A DNA stretch of 64,000 nucleotides, from positions 7,936,979 to 8,000,978 of the forward strand of contig CM049321.1 of assembly GCA_026874595.1 (NCBI GenBank). Direction: 5' to 3'. This document shows positions 50,385 through 61,386 of the stretch, piece by piece. Each line of letters begins with the position of its first letter. Positions within the stretch are counted from its first letter, which is position 1. Source of the stretch: Sipunculus nudus. Lineage: Eukaryota; Annelida; Sipuncula; Golfingiida; Sipunculidae. The position numbers and the translations under genes were made by a program. The notes under the pieces are model-generated. The model saw only the letters and a list, made by a program, of their open reading frames with translations, searched no databases and was not told where the DNA came from.

Positions 50385-50890
50385 ATGACTGAGACCAAAG
50401 GATTTGTGACTGAGACCAAAGGATTTGTGACTGAGACCAAAGGATTTGTGACTGAGACCAAAGGATTTGTGACTGCATGAGAACAAGGGGTCTGAGATCC
50501 ATGAATGAGACCAAGGGATTCATTACTGACACCAAAGGCATCAATGACTGAGACACAAGGATTCGTGACTGCATTAGAACAAGGTATCCGAGATCTCAAG
50601 ACCAAAGGATTCATGACCAAGACCAAGGGATCCACGACTGAGACCAAGGGATCCACGACTGAGACCAAGGGATCCATGACTGAGACCAAGGGATTCATGA
50701 TTGAGACCAAAGGATCAAGACTGAGACCAAGGGATCCATGACTGAGATCAGGGGATCCAGACTGAGACTAAAGGATTCTTGACTGCATGAGAACATGGGA
50801 TCCGAGATCTCAAGACCAAAACATATATGACTGAGACCCAGGGATTCATGAATAAGACCAAGGGATTCATACATGAGATCTCAAGACCAT
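50385..50890. repeat. 21-bp minisatellite, open on both strands
   Basis: GACTGAGACCAAAGGATTTGT and variants (GACCAAGGGATCC-type) repeat from 50385. The first four units are nearly perfect and later ones diverge, with two longer units containing GCATGAGAACAAGG. Because 21 is divisible by three and the unit lacks stops, long frames appear on both strands (TETKGFV repeats on plus; SHKSFGL or LVSVTNP on minus). There is no other sign of coding. Confidence 0.93.
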
Positions 50891-52183
50891 ACATATTTAA
50901 CCAGAGCTGTCATCTACTACATGACATCAGAGTCAATGTTCACACAAGATACCAGAAAACCCCTTACATGCAGCTTGTATTATACTGTCACCAGACCAAA
51001 CAGACAAACAAACTAACAGTGTAGACAGTTAACCTCTGTCTTTAGTAACAGAAAAAAAATATATGTTGAACAGCGCATGTATTTTACAAGCATGATTGAA
51101 TTCTTCCATGTCAAGTAGTCAAACCAGTACACTGACGGCAACCATTTTGCTTTGAGACCAAAAACAAGACCAATTAAAACCTGTTCAGACTGACCTTGAG
51201 ACTGACCTTGAGAAAAAGTCCAGTTAGGAGTCTTACATCACTCAAGCAGGGTATGTTTTTACCAATGTTCATATGAATATACTGTGTCTGAAATACCACA
51301 AACACATTTGAATGGATTTCACTGAATGTTTGTGAAAATTATGATTTTAAGGAAATTTTGGAGTTAATTTTTTTAGAGTGTCCCTCTAATAAATAGATAA
51401 AAAAATAAAACCATGACTAGCACAGACATTTATACTTATGTTATGTACAATACTGGTGTATTACATAAGGAAGTATTCACATATTTTTACCATTTATGAT
51501 AAATCAATTGTTGACAGAACAGTGTTCTGTCTTGTCTGAAATCTTACTCCCTGGTACTAATTAAGACACAGCTTCAGATCATTTTCTTTACATCCATTAT
51601 GTAATTAACACACAGACATTTCAAGAAGAAACAAACAATCTCAACAAAATAATCTTTTATAAGTAGAAAAATCATGGCTCCAAACTTTAGAATTCTTTAA
51701 ATCAATTTCCTCAAAGCCACCATTTACCACAAGCTTCATTTCACGTGTCAAATTTCATCAAGCGGACCAAGAATATTTACATCTCAGCTATTTGATGCAT
51801 CTTTCAAAGTGAATCTTAAGACAAGCATTCTTGGAGGTGTCAGACACTGACACTCAGGTATCACTGAACCTAGTTTTAATTAATCAGTGAAGTCAAATTA
51901 CTTCAGAAAGTGATCTTTGAAAATGCTTCCCAAATCCAGCCAATTCGATGAAGGGAGAATGATAATTATTGAAGCTTAGCAAACTAAGTTGCCAGTCAGT
52001 TCTGTCAGTGTTCTCTGAAAATACCCAGCCTACTGAATTATGACAAATGTGGTATCATAATACTGCATTTTGTTTTTATTTTATATTTATTTAATTTATA
52101 TATTGAATTTATTTTTTGTTATTTAATCCTAATTGTCTTAGGATCATAGTATTCATTTGACAGTGATATCTTATTACCTTTGC

Positions 52184-52380
52184 CAAGGAGGTTATGTTTT
52201 CAAGTTTTTTTGTTAGTTTGTTATAATGTTAGAAAACATATACAGAACATATTTTTAGAAAACTTTGTGTAGTGTCTGGTGAGAAAATGGGCCTGAGATG
52301 ACCCCATTAGATTTTGATAATTCCAGATCAAGGGTTAGATTCAGTATTGTTTTTCTTTGCTTGAGGTTTGTGCAGCACAG
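52184..52380 (+). mobile_element. Possible MITE fragment (CCAAGGAGGTTATG type)
   Basis: TTTGCCAAGGAGGTTATGTT and a following TTTTTTTGTTAGTTTGTT resemble the left end of a MITE class widespread in marine invertebrates, which starts with a gene-like CCAAGGAGGTTATGTTTTC and a GTTTGTTTGT run. CTTGAGGTTTGTGCAGCACA near 52.36 kb may be the eroded right end. Identification is from memory of the pattern only. Confidence 0.4.
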
Positions 52381-53461
52381 ATACAATAAACACAGTCTTG
52401 TGGAAATAATATTCAACCAACTACCTGACAATTCTGATTATAGAGCTATTTGATAGAACAACATTTAGACCTTTTTTACACAGTAAAAAATAATGATCCA
52501 TAATAATCTTTATTTAATTGTCTCTACTTGGCTTTGGAGACCAATATTGAGACGTGAAACTCTTCCAGATGATCTGGTTATAATTTTGTGGATAAAGATC
52601 ACTGCTAAAAGATTTCAATAGAATAATACCCTCCTTTATTTGATTCCATCCAGAAGCTTAATGACAGAGTGCAGACTGGTAGATTGTTCCCAAGCAGATT
52701 AAGCCAGTTTTTATTCATCCAGTCTTCTCTACAAATCACATATTACCCACATTTTATGCCTGGTAATCTTCCAAAGACCAGCAACTATGGTTTTATTGAC
52801 TCCTGAGCAGATAATGCCCTCTTCTGTGAAATGATGTGTGTGTAAAGAACTTCTGAGGACCCCTTGGTTGCCCCACAGAGCCATCCATTCTGAGGACTCG
52901 TCTCAAAAGCTAAACACCAATTTGGTAGGGATGCTGATAATCAAATTTATTGGTTCCTCCAATGAGCTGTGGCGTATTTGTTTTTCTTTTATTTGTTTTA
53001 ATACCCTTATGGTTCTTCTGAGGCCAGATGAAAGTCTTTCTAACGGAAAAGATGATGATTAGAACATGCTGTCTCTTTAACCTGAAAAGCATCAGCCCGC
53101 ACGGACCAAGAGAAGACAAGTGTGTCATTCATTTTGCAGGAGACCTTTCATCTACGCTCGAGATTCATTTTACACTAATTTCTTCAATGTGAGAGGCTCT
53201 TTCTGGAAAATATTTTTATATGTGTTGATCAAGATTTAATTTTTCCCATAGCTCCAAGATCAGAATTGCTTTGAGATAATTTTTTTACCATTCTTCATGA
53301 AGCCAGTTTTTACAAGTAACTTTATACAAAGAGGACTTTTAATAGGATGACAGAGTGGAGAATTCAGGATGCTAAGGCCAAAATATTAGCGTTTTTTTTG
53401 GTATCATAACATGATCAGAGATTGCGTCATTGTATGATTATTTGATCAGAGTGAAACCTAA

Positions 53462-53630
53462 TTTAGGGTCAGTTGTTAGCACAGTGTTTACACAACTGAT
53501 TGGTTTTTGAGGTATAATGGCCTGGGATTGCTACAAGTGCCACCTTTGATCCTCTTGGTCCAACAGGATGAATTTCAAGCACCCAGTTGGATGCTTGGAC
53601 TCCTATAAGTGAGCGTCCAAATGAGATTTT
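53462..53630 (+). mobile_element. Possible tRNA-related SINE, degenerate
   Basis: TCAGTTGTTAGCACAGTG resembles an A box of the type common in animal SINEs. The expected B box near 53530 (GGCCTGGGATTGCTACAAG) is badly decayed. Downstream CACCCAGTTGGATGCTTGG suggests a SINE body. Weak call. Confidence 0.35.
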
Positions 53631-55775
53631 GGGCATCACAGATGCTTATCCCTAGTTTCCTGAAAGTCCTTTATAGTATACTGTTGTTCAACATTGCAAT
53701 TACCAAAGTCAGCAATACACAGAAGGATCTAAAGTGCACAGAAATTAAGAAAATGAGTTCTGTATTCTTCTATTTTATAGAAACCATGCTGCAGAGGCAG
53801 CCAGACTCAACAGGAAATTAAATATTCCATATAAGGACATGAATCTGTATTCTAGTATTATACATGAGAGCTAAAAACACCTGCTACATGCAGGCCTGAG
53901 GAAGATTTTTAATGTGATGTCCATCAAAATAACAAAATATTCTTAAGAGTTTTTGCAATTCTCATTCTTTTTTTATTCTTCTCTCATTTCATTTCTGCTT
54001 CATAATTTTTCATACAAGTGTCAAGAATGCTGCTGAGGATGGAATTAAATGGTATATTGTTAATCAAACACCCTTCTTGTAATCTTAATTGATGGCTTTT
54101 TTATGCATAATTAGGCATGTTTAATTCACATCAGCTGGTTGTTAAGCTGGAATTAAAACAAAACTTACTTAATTTGTAACTTGTTATTTAATTTTCTTAG
54201 ATTTAAGTGCATTAGTTTGGCTAATTCCGGCGGAGTTGCTATTTTTAATGTTAATTTGATGGTCATTTGTATATCTGTTTTTTTTGTGTCCAAGTTGCAA
54301 CATAGAGCATGTTACCATACTTAGAATACTCTAACCCTTTCATTTCTCAAGGTTAAAAGTTAATGAGCAAAATATAGAATTTTTAAACCAGTCATATTTC
54401 ATTCTTATTTAGTAGGTTGAGACGTGAACTTCTTTTGAGTCATGCACTGACAAGCAGAATGGGAAGTGGATTACGGATAAAAGGAAAATGACACGCCATT
54501 CACTTCTCTCAGAGCTATACAGATAGCCAGATTTGTGCATCCCTGTATTCCTGGAAATTGAAATAAGAAAGTCAGAAAATATATAAGATTTACTTGTATC
54601 TCATAAGAAATAAATCTAGAGTCCCTTCATGTCCTTTTCCTGTTTTAACAATACACATAACTTCAACTTTCTGTCAATGATCTTTGATGCTTCTATTGGT
54701 AAAAAAATGATAAAATCCTTCAAAATTAAGCCCTCTCTTTATAGTTACTGACAAAATCATGGGTTTTCCCACTGTCATCTCAGTAAAGGATCCTTTTTGT
54801 GTCTTTATCCTGCATTTTGTTGTGCTATTATCTAGGGCAAGAAGGATGTCTATGAATAAATTCAATCAGGTTAAAAAATGCAAAAACGTAAGGTTTATTC
54901 AAATTCGGCTAAGGACCTTGCTTCAAAGTTATTAAAAACAGGAAAAGCAAAACTCAGGCATATTCCCTGAAAAGTAAAAGTAGCAGTACTCAATTTTGCC
55001 AATCTGAAATAAGAATGTCTACTGACAAGTCAGAAATAAATGACATCATCCAAAATTGTGCTGTAAATCTCAATTGAATTGGGAAGTAAATTGAATAATA
55101 ATTTTTACAACGATTAACACACTTCTCACAGGTATCAATCTTGTGACTTAGAAAGGTGGAACAGACCCCAACTGTTAAATATCAGTCTGCTTTGGACAAA
55201 ATGATGCCATTAAAATCTCAGCCTCCTAGTAAATCTTCCTGTCTATATATTGATTAGCAGTAATTAATAATGATATCCCAAATTTTCTATATATGACCTG
55301 AAACATCCTAGTGTTAGGGTGTACACAAAAAGACAGCCCCCATGAGCAGTTTTGAGAAACTGGGAGAAATATAAAACCTGCCAGGTTTTGAATAGGGCAA
55401 ATGTAGGTATACTACAAGGAGATCATCCGGGTGAGAATATCAATGGACAGTTTTGTGGCAAAGACTTTTATTCAGCCAAGTTTACGGTAGAATAACACTT
55501 TATAGGACCATCACAAAATTAGAAATATGATTACTGACCATACATTGAGCCCATCTTCCATAAGTTATAACTGAAAAACAAGTCATACGAGGACCAGGAA
55601 AGTAAGATGATCACCACACAGATGGGATTTTTACCTTAGTTTACACATTCACATGTATTTTTTGTGATAATTTCTCTGTCACAGACTATAATGCTGATCA
55701 AGATTACTAACTGTGCACAGGCCATCAAAAATGGTTATAGGATGTTATATATGTTAAATTTATGGATAGCCATTA

Positions 55776-56107
55776 GGCCAAAAAAATAAAAGGTATGGTT
55801 CTCAGGCACCGCCTGCATCAATTTTAAACCCCCACATCAAAAATTTTGATTTTGATTTTCAATAGAAACCAATTTTGAGCTTCAGCCGCTCAGACATTTC
55901 TTTCAAGAAGATAAAATCATACAATTTCCTTTATTATGTAGTGCTCTTACTTGTTTAGCAAAATAAATCTGTTTTTATCATGCTTTTCCCTAAAAAATTG
56001 AAATTTTTATCGAAGCAGACCAAAAAACAAAAATAAAAAAAACACTCGCCTGCACTGATTTATGATAAAAAGTGCCTGAGAACCATACCATTTTTTTTAT
56101 TTTGGCC
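55776..56107 (+). mobile_element. MITE family H, copy 2 (Harbinger-like, TTA duplication)
   Basis: A 332-bp non-coding element. Left terminus GGCCAAAAAAATAAAAGG then TATGGTTCTCAGGCAC; right terminus GTGCCTGAGAACCATACC then ATTTTTTTTATTTTGGCC, a nearly perfect inverted pair of about 34 bp. It is flanked by TTA on both sides (55773-55775 and 56108-56110). A TTA/TAA 3-bp duplication with GG-starting inverted repeats fits the PIF/Harbinger superfamily. The copy at 19.7 kb is the same family. Confidence 0.88.
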
Positions 56108-56742
56108 TTACAGATCAGTTTTAAGGGTGACCAATGTCACAATTCAAAGTAGGTCCTATCAGTCCAAGAATGCCTGAGTCATGTTTTCACAGCTGAAGTG
56201 AAAGATCTATGGTTAAATTTAGCAACAGGGGACAGAATGAAAATGAAAGTAACTTGCCTAACAAATCCATACTGATGCTTCTAACAGAAATAGCATCTGG
56301 ATTGTTCTCATAATATAAAAAACATAGCTAGCTCAGATGGCTTAATAAAAGCTAGAGAACATCAGTCAATATCATAATGTAACCTTCATCCTCATTCACA
56401 GATCAATGCCATCTGCTGGCCAAATGTTGTTTCACCTCTTATGCACTGGTCTTCATAACATTCCACCTACCAGTCCATTTCATTTAACCACTGCCTGCTC
56501 CAGAAGCATTGCTGGCCAGTAGTCTGCCACCAGGGCAGCATTGCTTTCTGGCTACAAGCAGACCATTCAATCTTTGCCAACAACTCCAGAATGCTTCACA
56601 TTCATTGGTCAAAATACTCATAACTAATAATAAAATGATCCTGGCTCTGTGCCAATGCCTGGTGGTAGTCTACAACAAATGCTTTTAAAAACCCAGTGGT
56701 TGAATAAAATGGATAAGTAAAAATAATGCATATATTGAACTG

Positions 56743-57115
56743 GCTTCCATGGTCTAGGGACAGAGCACGTCAGGGCTCAAAGCCGGAAGATTGTGAGTTC
56801 CATTCCTGGAAGAGGCAGTGAGATTTTTCACAGGGCGGCTCCACCCAGGGTGAGTGCTCTGCAGGCTTTATGGCAAGACTGTTTCACTCACAAACAAGTG
56901 CGCTTGTCTGGGGTACCTCTGTGTTATGACCCAGCAACAGGGATGATCCCCACACACCAAGAACCCACAAGATAGGACTATACGTACACTGAGTCTGGCT
57001 GACACCAGAATTATCATGTGTTAGCCCCTGTCATGTAGTCTGAATCTGGAATTTAATTCTGCAGATCTATAACAGAGTACTCTGTTAAGCAAGCATTAAA
57101 ATATGGAGAATGTTA
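56743..57115 (+). mobile_element. SINE S1, plus-strand copy
   Basis: CTGGCTTCCATGGTCTAGGG, a B-box-like GTGAGTTCCATTCCTGG, CACAAACAAGTGCGC and a tail containing GTTAAGCAAGCATTAAAATA match family S1. It lies in PDE1 intron 1, opposite in orientation to the other three copies. Confidence 0.8.
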
Positions 57116-57911
57116 CTCTGCAAAAAAAATAATCCATACTGAGATCAATATGTAAGAAGAGTGATTTTGTGTTTAACCATTGGCTTAATTACTGCTGTTC
57201 TGTCACTCAAAAAAGCACCGACAGGCAGGCAATTAACAACCAAATGAGAGAGTGTGCAAATACAATTAACAGCTGCAAGAACGACAGGAACAACTGTCAC
57301 AACTTAATGTGAACTTCTGTGTGACTGCTGTGAAATCAGGTTAAATGAAATGAACTGCCCTGGTAATGGATTTTAAGTTGAACTAAAAAATTCTTCAGGT
57401 TGCGTGAAGGTTCAACAGTAATAAATAATTAATACTCCAAATCTCACAGCTGGCCAATTGGGTATGCTAGCTGACAAAGAGGCCGGGCTTACCAGAATCA
57501 ACACCAATATATGAACACTTAAGGTGCGTTAAACATGGTCAAGAACAAAAGGCTCTCTACAGTCTTGATACAGTGGTTATATGCTGCATTTCCATGTAAT
57601 ATTTGTTTACAAAAGGGCCTTTTCTGGGTTTTGTCACCAAAGCCAAGGCCAAGAATGTTCTGGTGATTAATAATGCATTGTAATTTTGTGAAAAATAAAA
57701 CATTTTAAGTATTATTGTATGTATTATAGTAGACACTTTTTTCTAATATAGGAGTACAAGTCCTGTCTGCTTGAAGACTGAAGGCAGAATACTAAGTCCC
57801 ACGTACAGTTCAGCCACTACTGTAAAGCTCTGCATGAAGCTTTTAAAAAAAATACATATAAAGCATATGTCTTCCTTATAATATCCCTGGGAGTGTAAAA
57901 CAGTCACCATG

Positions 57912-57912
<1 letters not shown>

Positions 57913-57949
<37 letters not shown>
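57913..57949. repeat. (AAT)n microsatellite
   Basis: Perfect ATA/AAT trinucleotide run of about 12 units, abutting the left end of the tandem-core element at 57948. The element may have inserted into it. Confidence 0.95.
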
Positions 57950-57950
<1 letters not shown>

Positions 57951-59937
57951 TAGATATATCTTGGCACACAGGTGCCATAGTATCCTCAGACAATTAATCC
58001 CCCCTTTAAGAATAGGCCCCCCATCTTCAGCAGAAAATACTGACACTTAGCAAGCGACTATGGTTTCTTCCATATAACAACTTGAGAAACAATATTTTTC
58101 ACCAAATATGGGGGCCAATACGTTGAATCTCTCTTGAGAAAAGAGCATTTATTTATTTTACAGAAACAGGAAGGTAGGTGGCACCACCTGTCTGGTTTTC
58201 AAGAAAATTTTCCAAGATGGATAGACATGCTAAATTTAAGACCAATACCTTCAACCACTCCAGAGATATGAGCAATTTTTACCGAAAGCACATATACAGA
58301 TGGACACCATGGCAAAACGATATCAGATGGCACCATCAGTCTTGAGTACAAGATGTAGGAGTCCAATCTATGGATATGCAGAATTCCAGGCCAATAATGC
58401 AAATCTCTCCTCATGCAGCAAAGAGCATTAATTTATTCAATGGAAATGGGAAGGAAGGTGGCGCCACCTGTCTGGATTACCAGAAATCTTTCCAAGATGG
58501 ATGGACATGCCAAATTTCAGACCAATACCTTGAACCAATCCGGAGATATGAGGAATTTTCACCAAAAGCACATGTACAGATGGACACCACGCTAAAACAA
58601 TTGCTGATGGAGCCACACGTCTTGAGTACAAAATGTAGGAGTCCAAGATCTATGGATATGCATATTTTCAGGCCAATAGGGTTAATCACTCCTCAGAAAA
58701 GGGTATTAATTATTCTACAAAAAAAGGGAAGGTAGGTGGCGCCACCTGTATGGTTTATGAGAAAACTTTCCAGATGAATGGACATATGTAAGTCAAGTTT
58801 GAAACCCATATATCATCCCAAGCTGGAGTAATCAGGAAATGAATTTATGGACAGATGGTTCCTGTGACCTTCACCTTTGACCTTGTGACCTAAAAATGGA
58901 CAGGGGTCTTCCTCTATTGGCTGGTGAACTTTATGTGCAAGATAAAAGGTCTGAGATGAAAAGTTTCGCTGAAAACGCATCAACAATCTTTTTAAAGATG
59001 TGTCCTGTGACCTTGACCTTGTGACCCAAAAATCAAATGGGATCTTGTTTTTTCAAAGGGACATATTTAAGTCAAGTTTGAAAACCATACATCAATCCAA
59101 GCTGGAATTATCATACCATGACCTAATGGCACCTGTAGCCTTGACCTTTGACCTTGTGACCCCAAAAATTTATATGGATCATCCACTATTGGCAAGTGAG
59201 CTATATGTTCAATATGGAAGATCTCGGATGAAAAGTTTGGCTTAAAATGCATCCACAGTTTCTTTAAAGATATGAGTCCAGTGACCTTGACCTTTGACCA
59301 CATGACCCTAGAACCTATAGGGTTCTTACTTTAGTGGTGGGCCATACATAAGTCACGTCTGAAATCCATTTGGCTATGAACACTAGAGATATCATAAGAG
59401 GTGTGTGATTTTCATCAAACATGGAAATATTAAAGGTCAAGGCCACTCTCATGGTAAAGCAAGGTCATGACCCAAATTTAAAACAGACCTCATCCCATAA
59501 CCCATCTCTCTACATGTTCATAATATGAAAGAAATATGTCCAATAGTTTTTGGTTTATAATGCTCACAGTACTGTTGTGGCAATTATGGGGGTATTTAAA
59601 GGCATAAAAACAAGTAAAAGGATAATAGGTGGTGCCACCAGTTTCCAGCATATTCCGTCCATTTTTGGACCAGTCCATGCAAGCTTTCTTGAGATAATCA
59701 AGAATTTATTACTTTCAGCAAAAATGGAACTAATCAAGGTCAAGGTCACTCTCATAGCAAAGGTCATTACCCCATTTTAAATAGGCTTCGTCCTCTTACC
59801 TATATCTATACAAATGTAAAGTTTGAAAAAGATCAGTGAAATATTTTTTAGTTATCCTGCGCACAAGATTTTTCCGTGGCGGCAACGGGACCATTGTGAA
59901 ACCCTAGTATCCCAACTTTGTCTTGGGATACAATAAT
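57948..59937 (+). mobile_element. Composite tandem-core hairpin-ended element T4
   Basis: Left end AACTAGA, a small hairpin TGGCACACAGGTGCCA and AGTATCC (57990s). Right end hairpin GTATCCCAA-CTTTGTC-TTGGGATAC (59907-59931), then AATAAT. The core has two kinds of unit: GGTGGCGCCACC monomers (sites near 58174, 58326, 58456, 58733 and 59629, some altered) related to T1, and between about 58.79 and 59.37 kb, TGACCTTTGACC units related to T3. It also shares AACTAGA with T1. It looks like a hybrid of two satellite lineages inside one set of ends. Confidence 0.75.
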
Positions 59938-60639
59938 GATCAGGCTGTTATAGACTTTAATTATTTACTTCCAAATTTTAAATAATAATTTTAAAGAGGT
60001 TAATACATTAGGGATTTCTGCTGTTAAACAGACAATGTGTATTTTTTAAGACTGTACATATATAGAACTATAGTGTTTTTTTGTTCTTTTTGTTTTATTC
60101 AAAATGCCACAGTTGTAGGTTTTTCTTGTGATAATGTTACTCATGAAATTTATCTCACGTAAATCATGATACTCTATTTGGCATTGTGCAATACTGACTA
60201 TACATAATTATTTGATAATACATGTATGTACTAATATGTTTATAAATGGCCGCAACTTTATAAAAATTGACCAACATATACTGTAAGAACTGATGTAATG
60301 TACTTACATTTGCTTTTGTAATTATGTGCATAATCAGTCAGTAAACAGAAGAATGTCACACTGGAATAAATTAGATTTAAATTTAGATACTTATAGTGTA
60401 TCTGAAATTTATTATTTCAATAAAGTGTAGTACAAAATAAAACCACACACTTTAACAGCTCCTTTCAGTGACAAAACAGGAGTAGACAATGATATACAGT
60501 TGGCAGGGCTTGTCATAAATAGAACAGCACTGCCAAAATCAATTTTAATCTCCCCAGTATGTGATATATAAGAAAGCCTAAATATATTCTGTCAGGAATG
60601 CCTTTTTAAGTTGTGAGCCGTGAAGTACATCCATTCAAA

Positions 60640-60765
60640 CAGAGTGTTCTTTTCATCAGAACAAAGCCTAGGAAGCGGACTACGTCATCCGGACAGCTGA
60701 TGCTGAGACGGAGCATCACCGGTGACAATAGATAAAGATTGTCTTACCAGGTGCGCTAAATATGG
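60640..60765. promoter_or_regulatory. GC-rich island in PDE1 intron 1, candidate alternative promoter
   Basis: This stretch is GC- and CpG-rich within AT-rich DNA. It contains TACGTCATCCGG (60681-60692), combining a CRE-like TACGTCA and an ETS-like site (CCGGA on plus from 60689), and AAATATGGCTGCC (60758-60770). On the minus strand GCGCACCTG is followed by GTAAGA, a good donor, so an alternative non-coding PDE1 first exon could end at about 60751. Equally, on plus, an ATG at 60762 opens a 41-codon frame. These are alternatives; neither is proven. Confidence 0.3.
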
Positions 60766-60887
60766 CTGCCAGTGTCAAATTCTACAATCTTGAAGACTAT
60801 TTATTTTGGAAAGTGGTGTCCCCAATAGTAAACCATACACTGGCATGCTTTTTAACTGCCAAATATACAATATTTTTGATGCTCTAG
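60762..60887 (+). CDS. Small 41-codon frame, uncertain
   Basis: ATGGCTGCC in a good start context (A at -3, G at +4) directly downstream of the CpG-rich island begins MAASVKFYNLEDYLFWK, then VVSPIVNHTLACFLTAKY and TIFLML before TAG. The second half is hydrophobic. It could be a short peptide, a first exon of a plus-strand gene (a weak GTGGTG follows the FWK codons) or chance. I do not recognise a family. Confidence 0.18.
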   Translation: MAASVKFYNLEDYLFWKVVSPIVNHTLACFLTAKYTIFLML

Positions 60888-61314
60888 ATCTAGCAGCTAT
60901 AATTCATACTTTAATGGATAAGAAATATTATTTTTAGCTACAGACTGCTTAATATAACCCACTAATTATATTCTTGTAAATCCTTCATCTTTTATACCTC
61001 AACTGAAGTTATAAAATATTATAATAATTAATTTATTACCTAAACAGAATACAATACATGTTAATAGTTTTGAGAGCTTATGAATAATTTATGATCACAG
61101 AAATATAAAGAATTAACAACTTTAAATACCTGGTTACCTAAATATATCATTCTATACAATATATTATGTACAACCCTGGACAGTGCTGTCCTGATAAACA
61201 ATTCATTTTAATATATATACTATATACAATACCTTTATTGTTTTCTATACAAAACTTGCATGCTGCAAACTCAAGCACCCCTACCACCAGCATATGGTCT
61301 GACAGACTACTTAC

Positions 61315-61324
61315 CGGTAGCCAT
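61315..61324 (-). CDS. PDE1: PDE1 candidate first coding exon (ATG plus 7 nt)
   Basis: On the minus strand the sequence reads CAAC-ATG-GCT-ACC-G followed at once by GTAAGT, a consensus donor. The start has A at -3 and G at +4, a strong initiation context. The exon ends one base into a codon. Exon 2 at 40169 begins with the two bases GA that complete it as Gly, so the joined protein begins MATGTGSLTV. The phase match, start context and donor are seen directly; linking two exons 21 kb apart is inference, since one phase in three would match by chance. A TTTCAG lies just upstream at 61381-61386, so this may be the second exon of the transcript with a separate 5' UTR exon further right. Animal PDE1 genes commonly use several alternative 5' exons, so other starts are possible. 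Confidence 0.5.
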
Positions 61325-61380
61325 GTTGACAACAAGGTGAATGATAATGAAAGATCTTTGTTCATTATAATGAACTAATA
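61325..61380 (-). promoter_or_regulatory. Candidate 5' UTR of PDE1 exon 1
   Basis: This is the 56 nt between an acceptor-like TTTCAG (61381-61386, weak pyrimidine tract) and the candidate ATG at 61324. It contains no other ATG that would stay open into the exon. Either this is the coding part of a second exon after a non-coding first exon, or transcription starts nearby. I see no clear TATA box or initiator placed to decide between them. Confidence 0.3.
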
Positions 61381-61386
61381 CTGAAA

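Larger units (their letters stand above)
40170..61314 (-). other. PDE1 intron 1 (predicted, about 21 kb)
   Basis: Bounded by GTAAGT at 61314-61309 and TTTGCAG ending at 40170. It holds only repeats and mobile elements, listed separately. Unassigned stretches (about 40.4-42.3, 42.7-43.7, 43.9-44.6, 45.2-45.8, 46.5-47.6, 48.5-50.3, 50.9-52.1, 52.4-53.4, 53.7-55.7, 56.1-56.7, 57.1-57.9 and 60.0-60.6 kb) are AT-rich with no exon I can support. A perfect CRE is at 41097-41104. Confidence 0.5.

Noticed and set aside
50297-50710. 137-codon minus-strand frame of SVMDPLV-type repeats
   Set aside because: A by-product of the 21-bp minisatellite; several frames on both strands are equally open.
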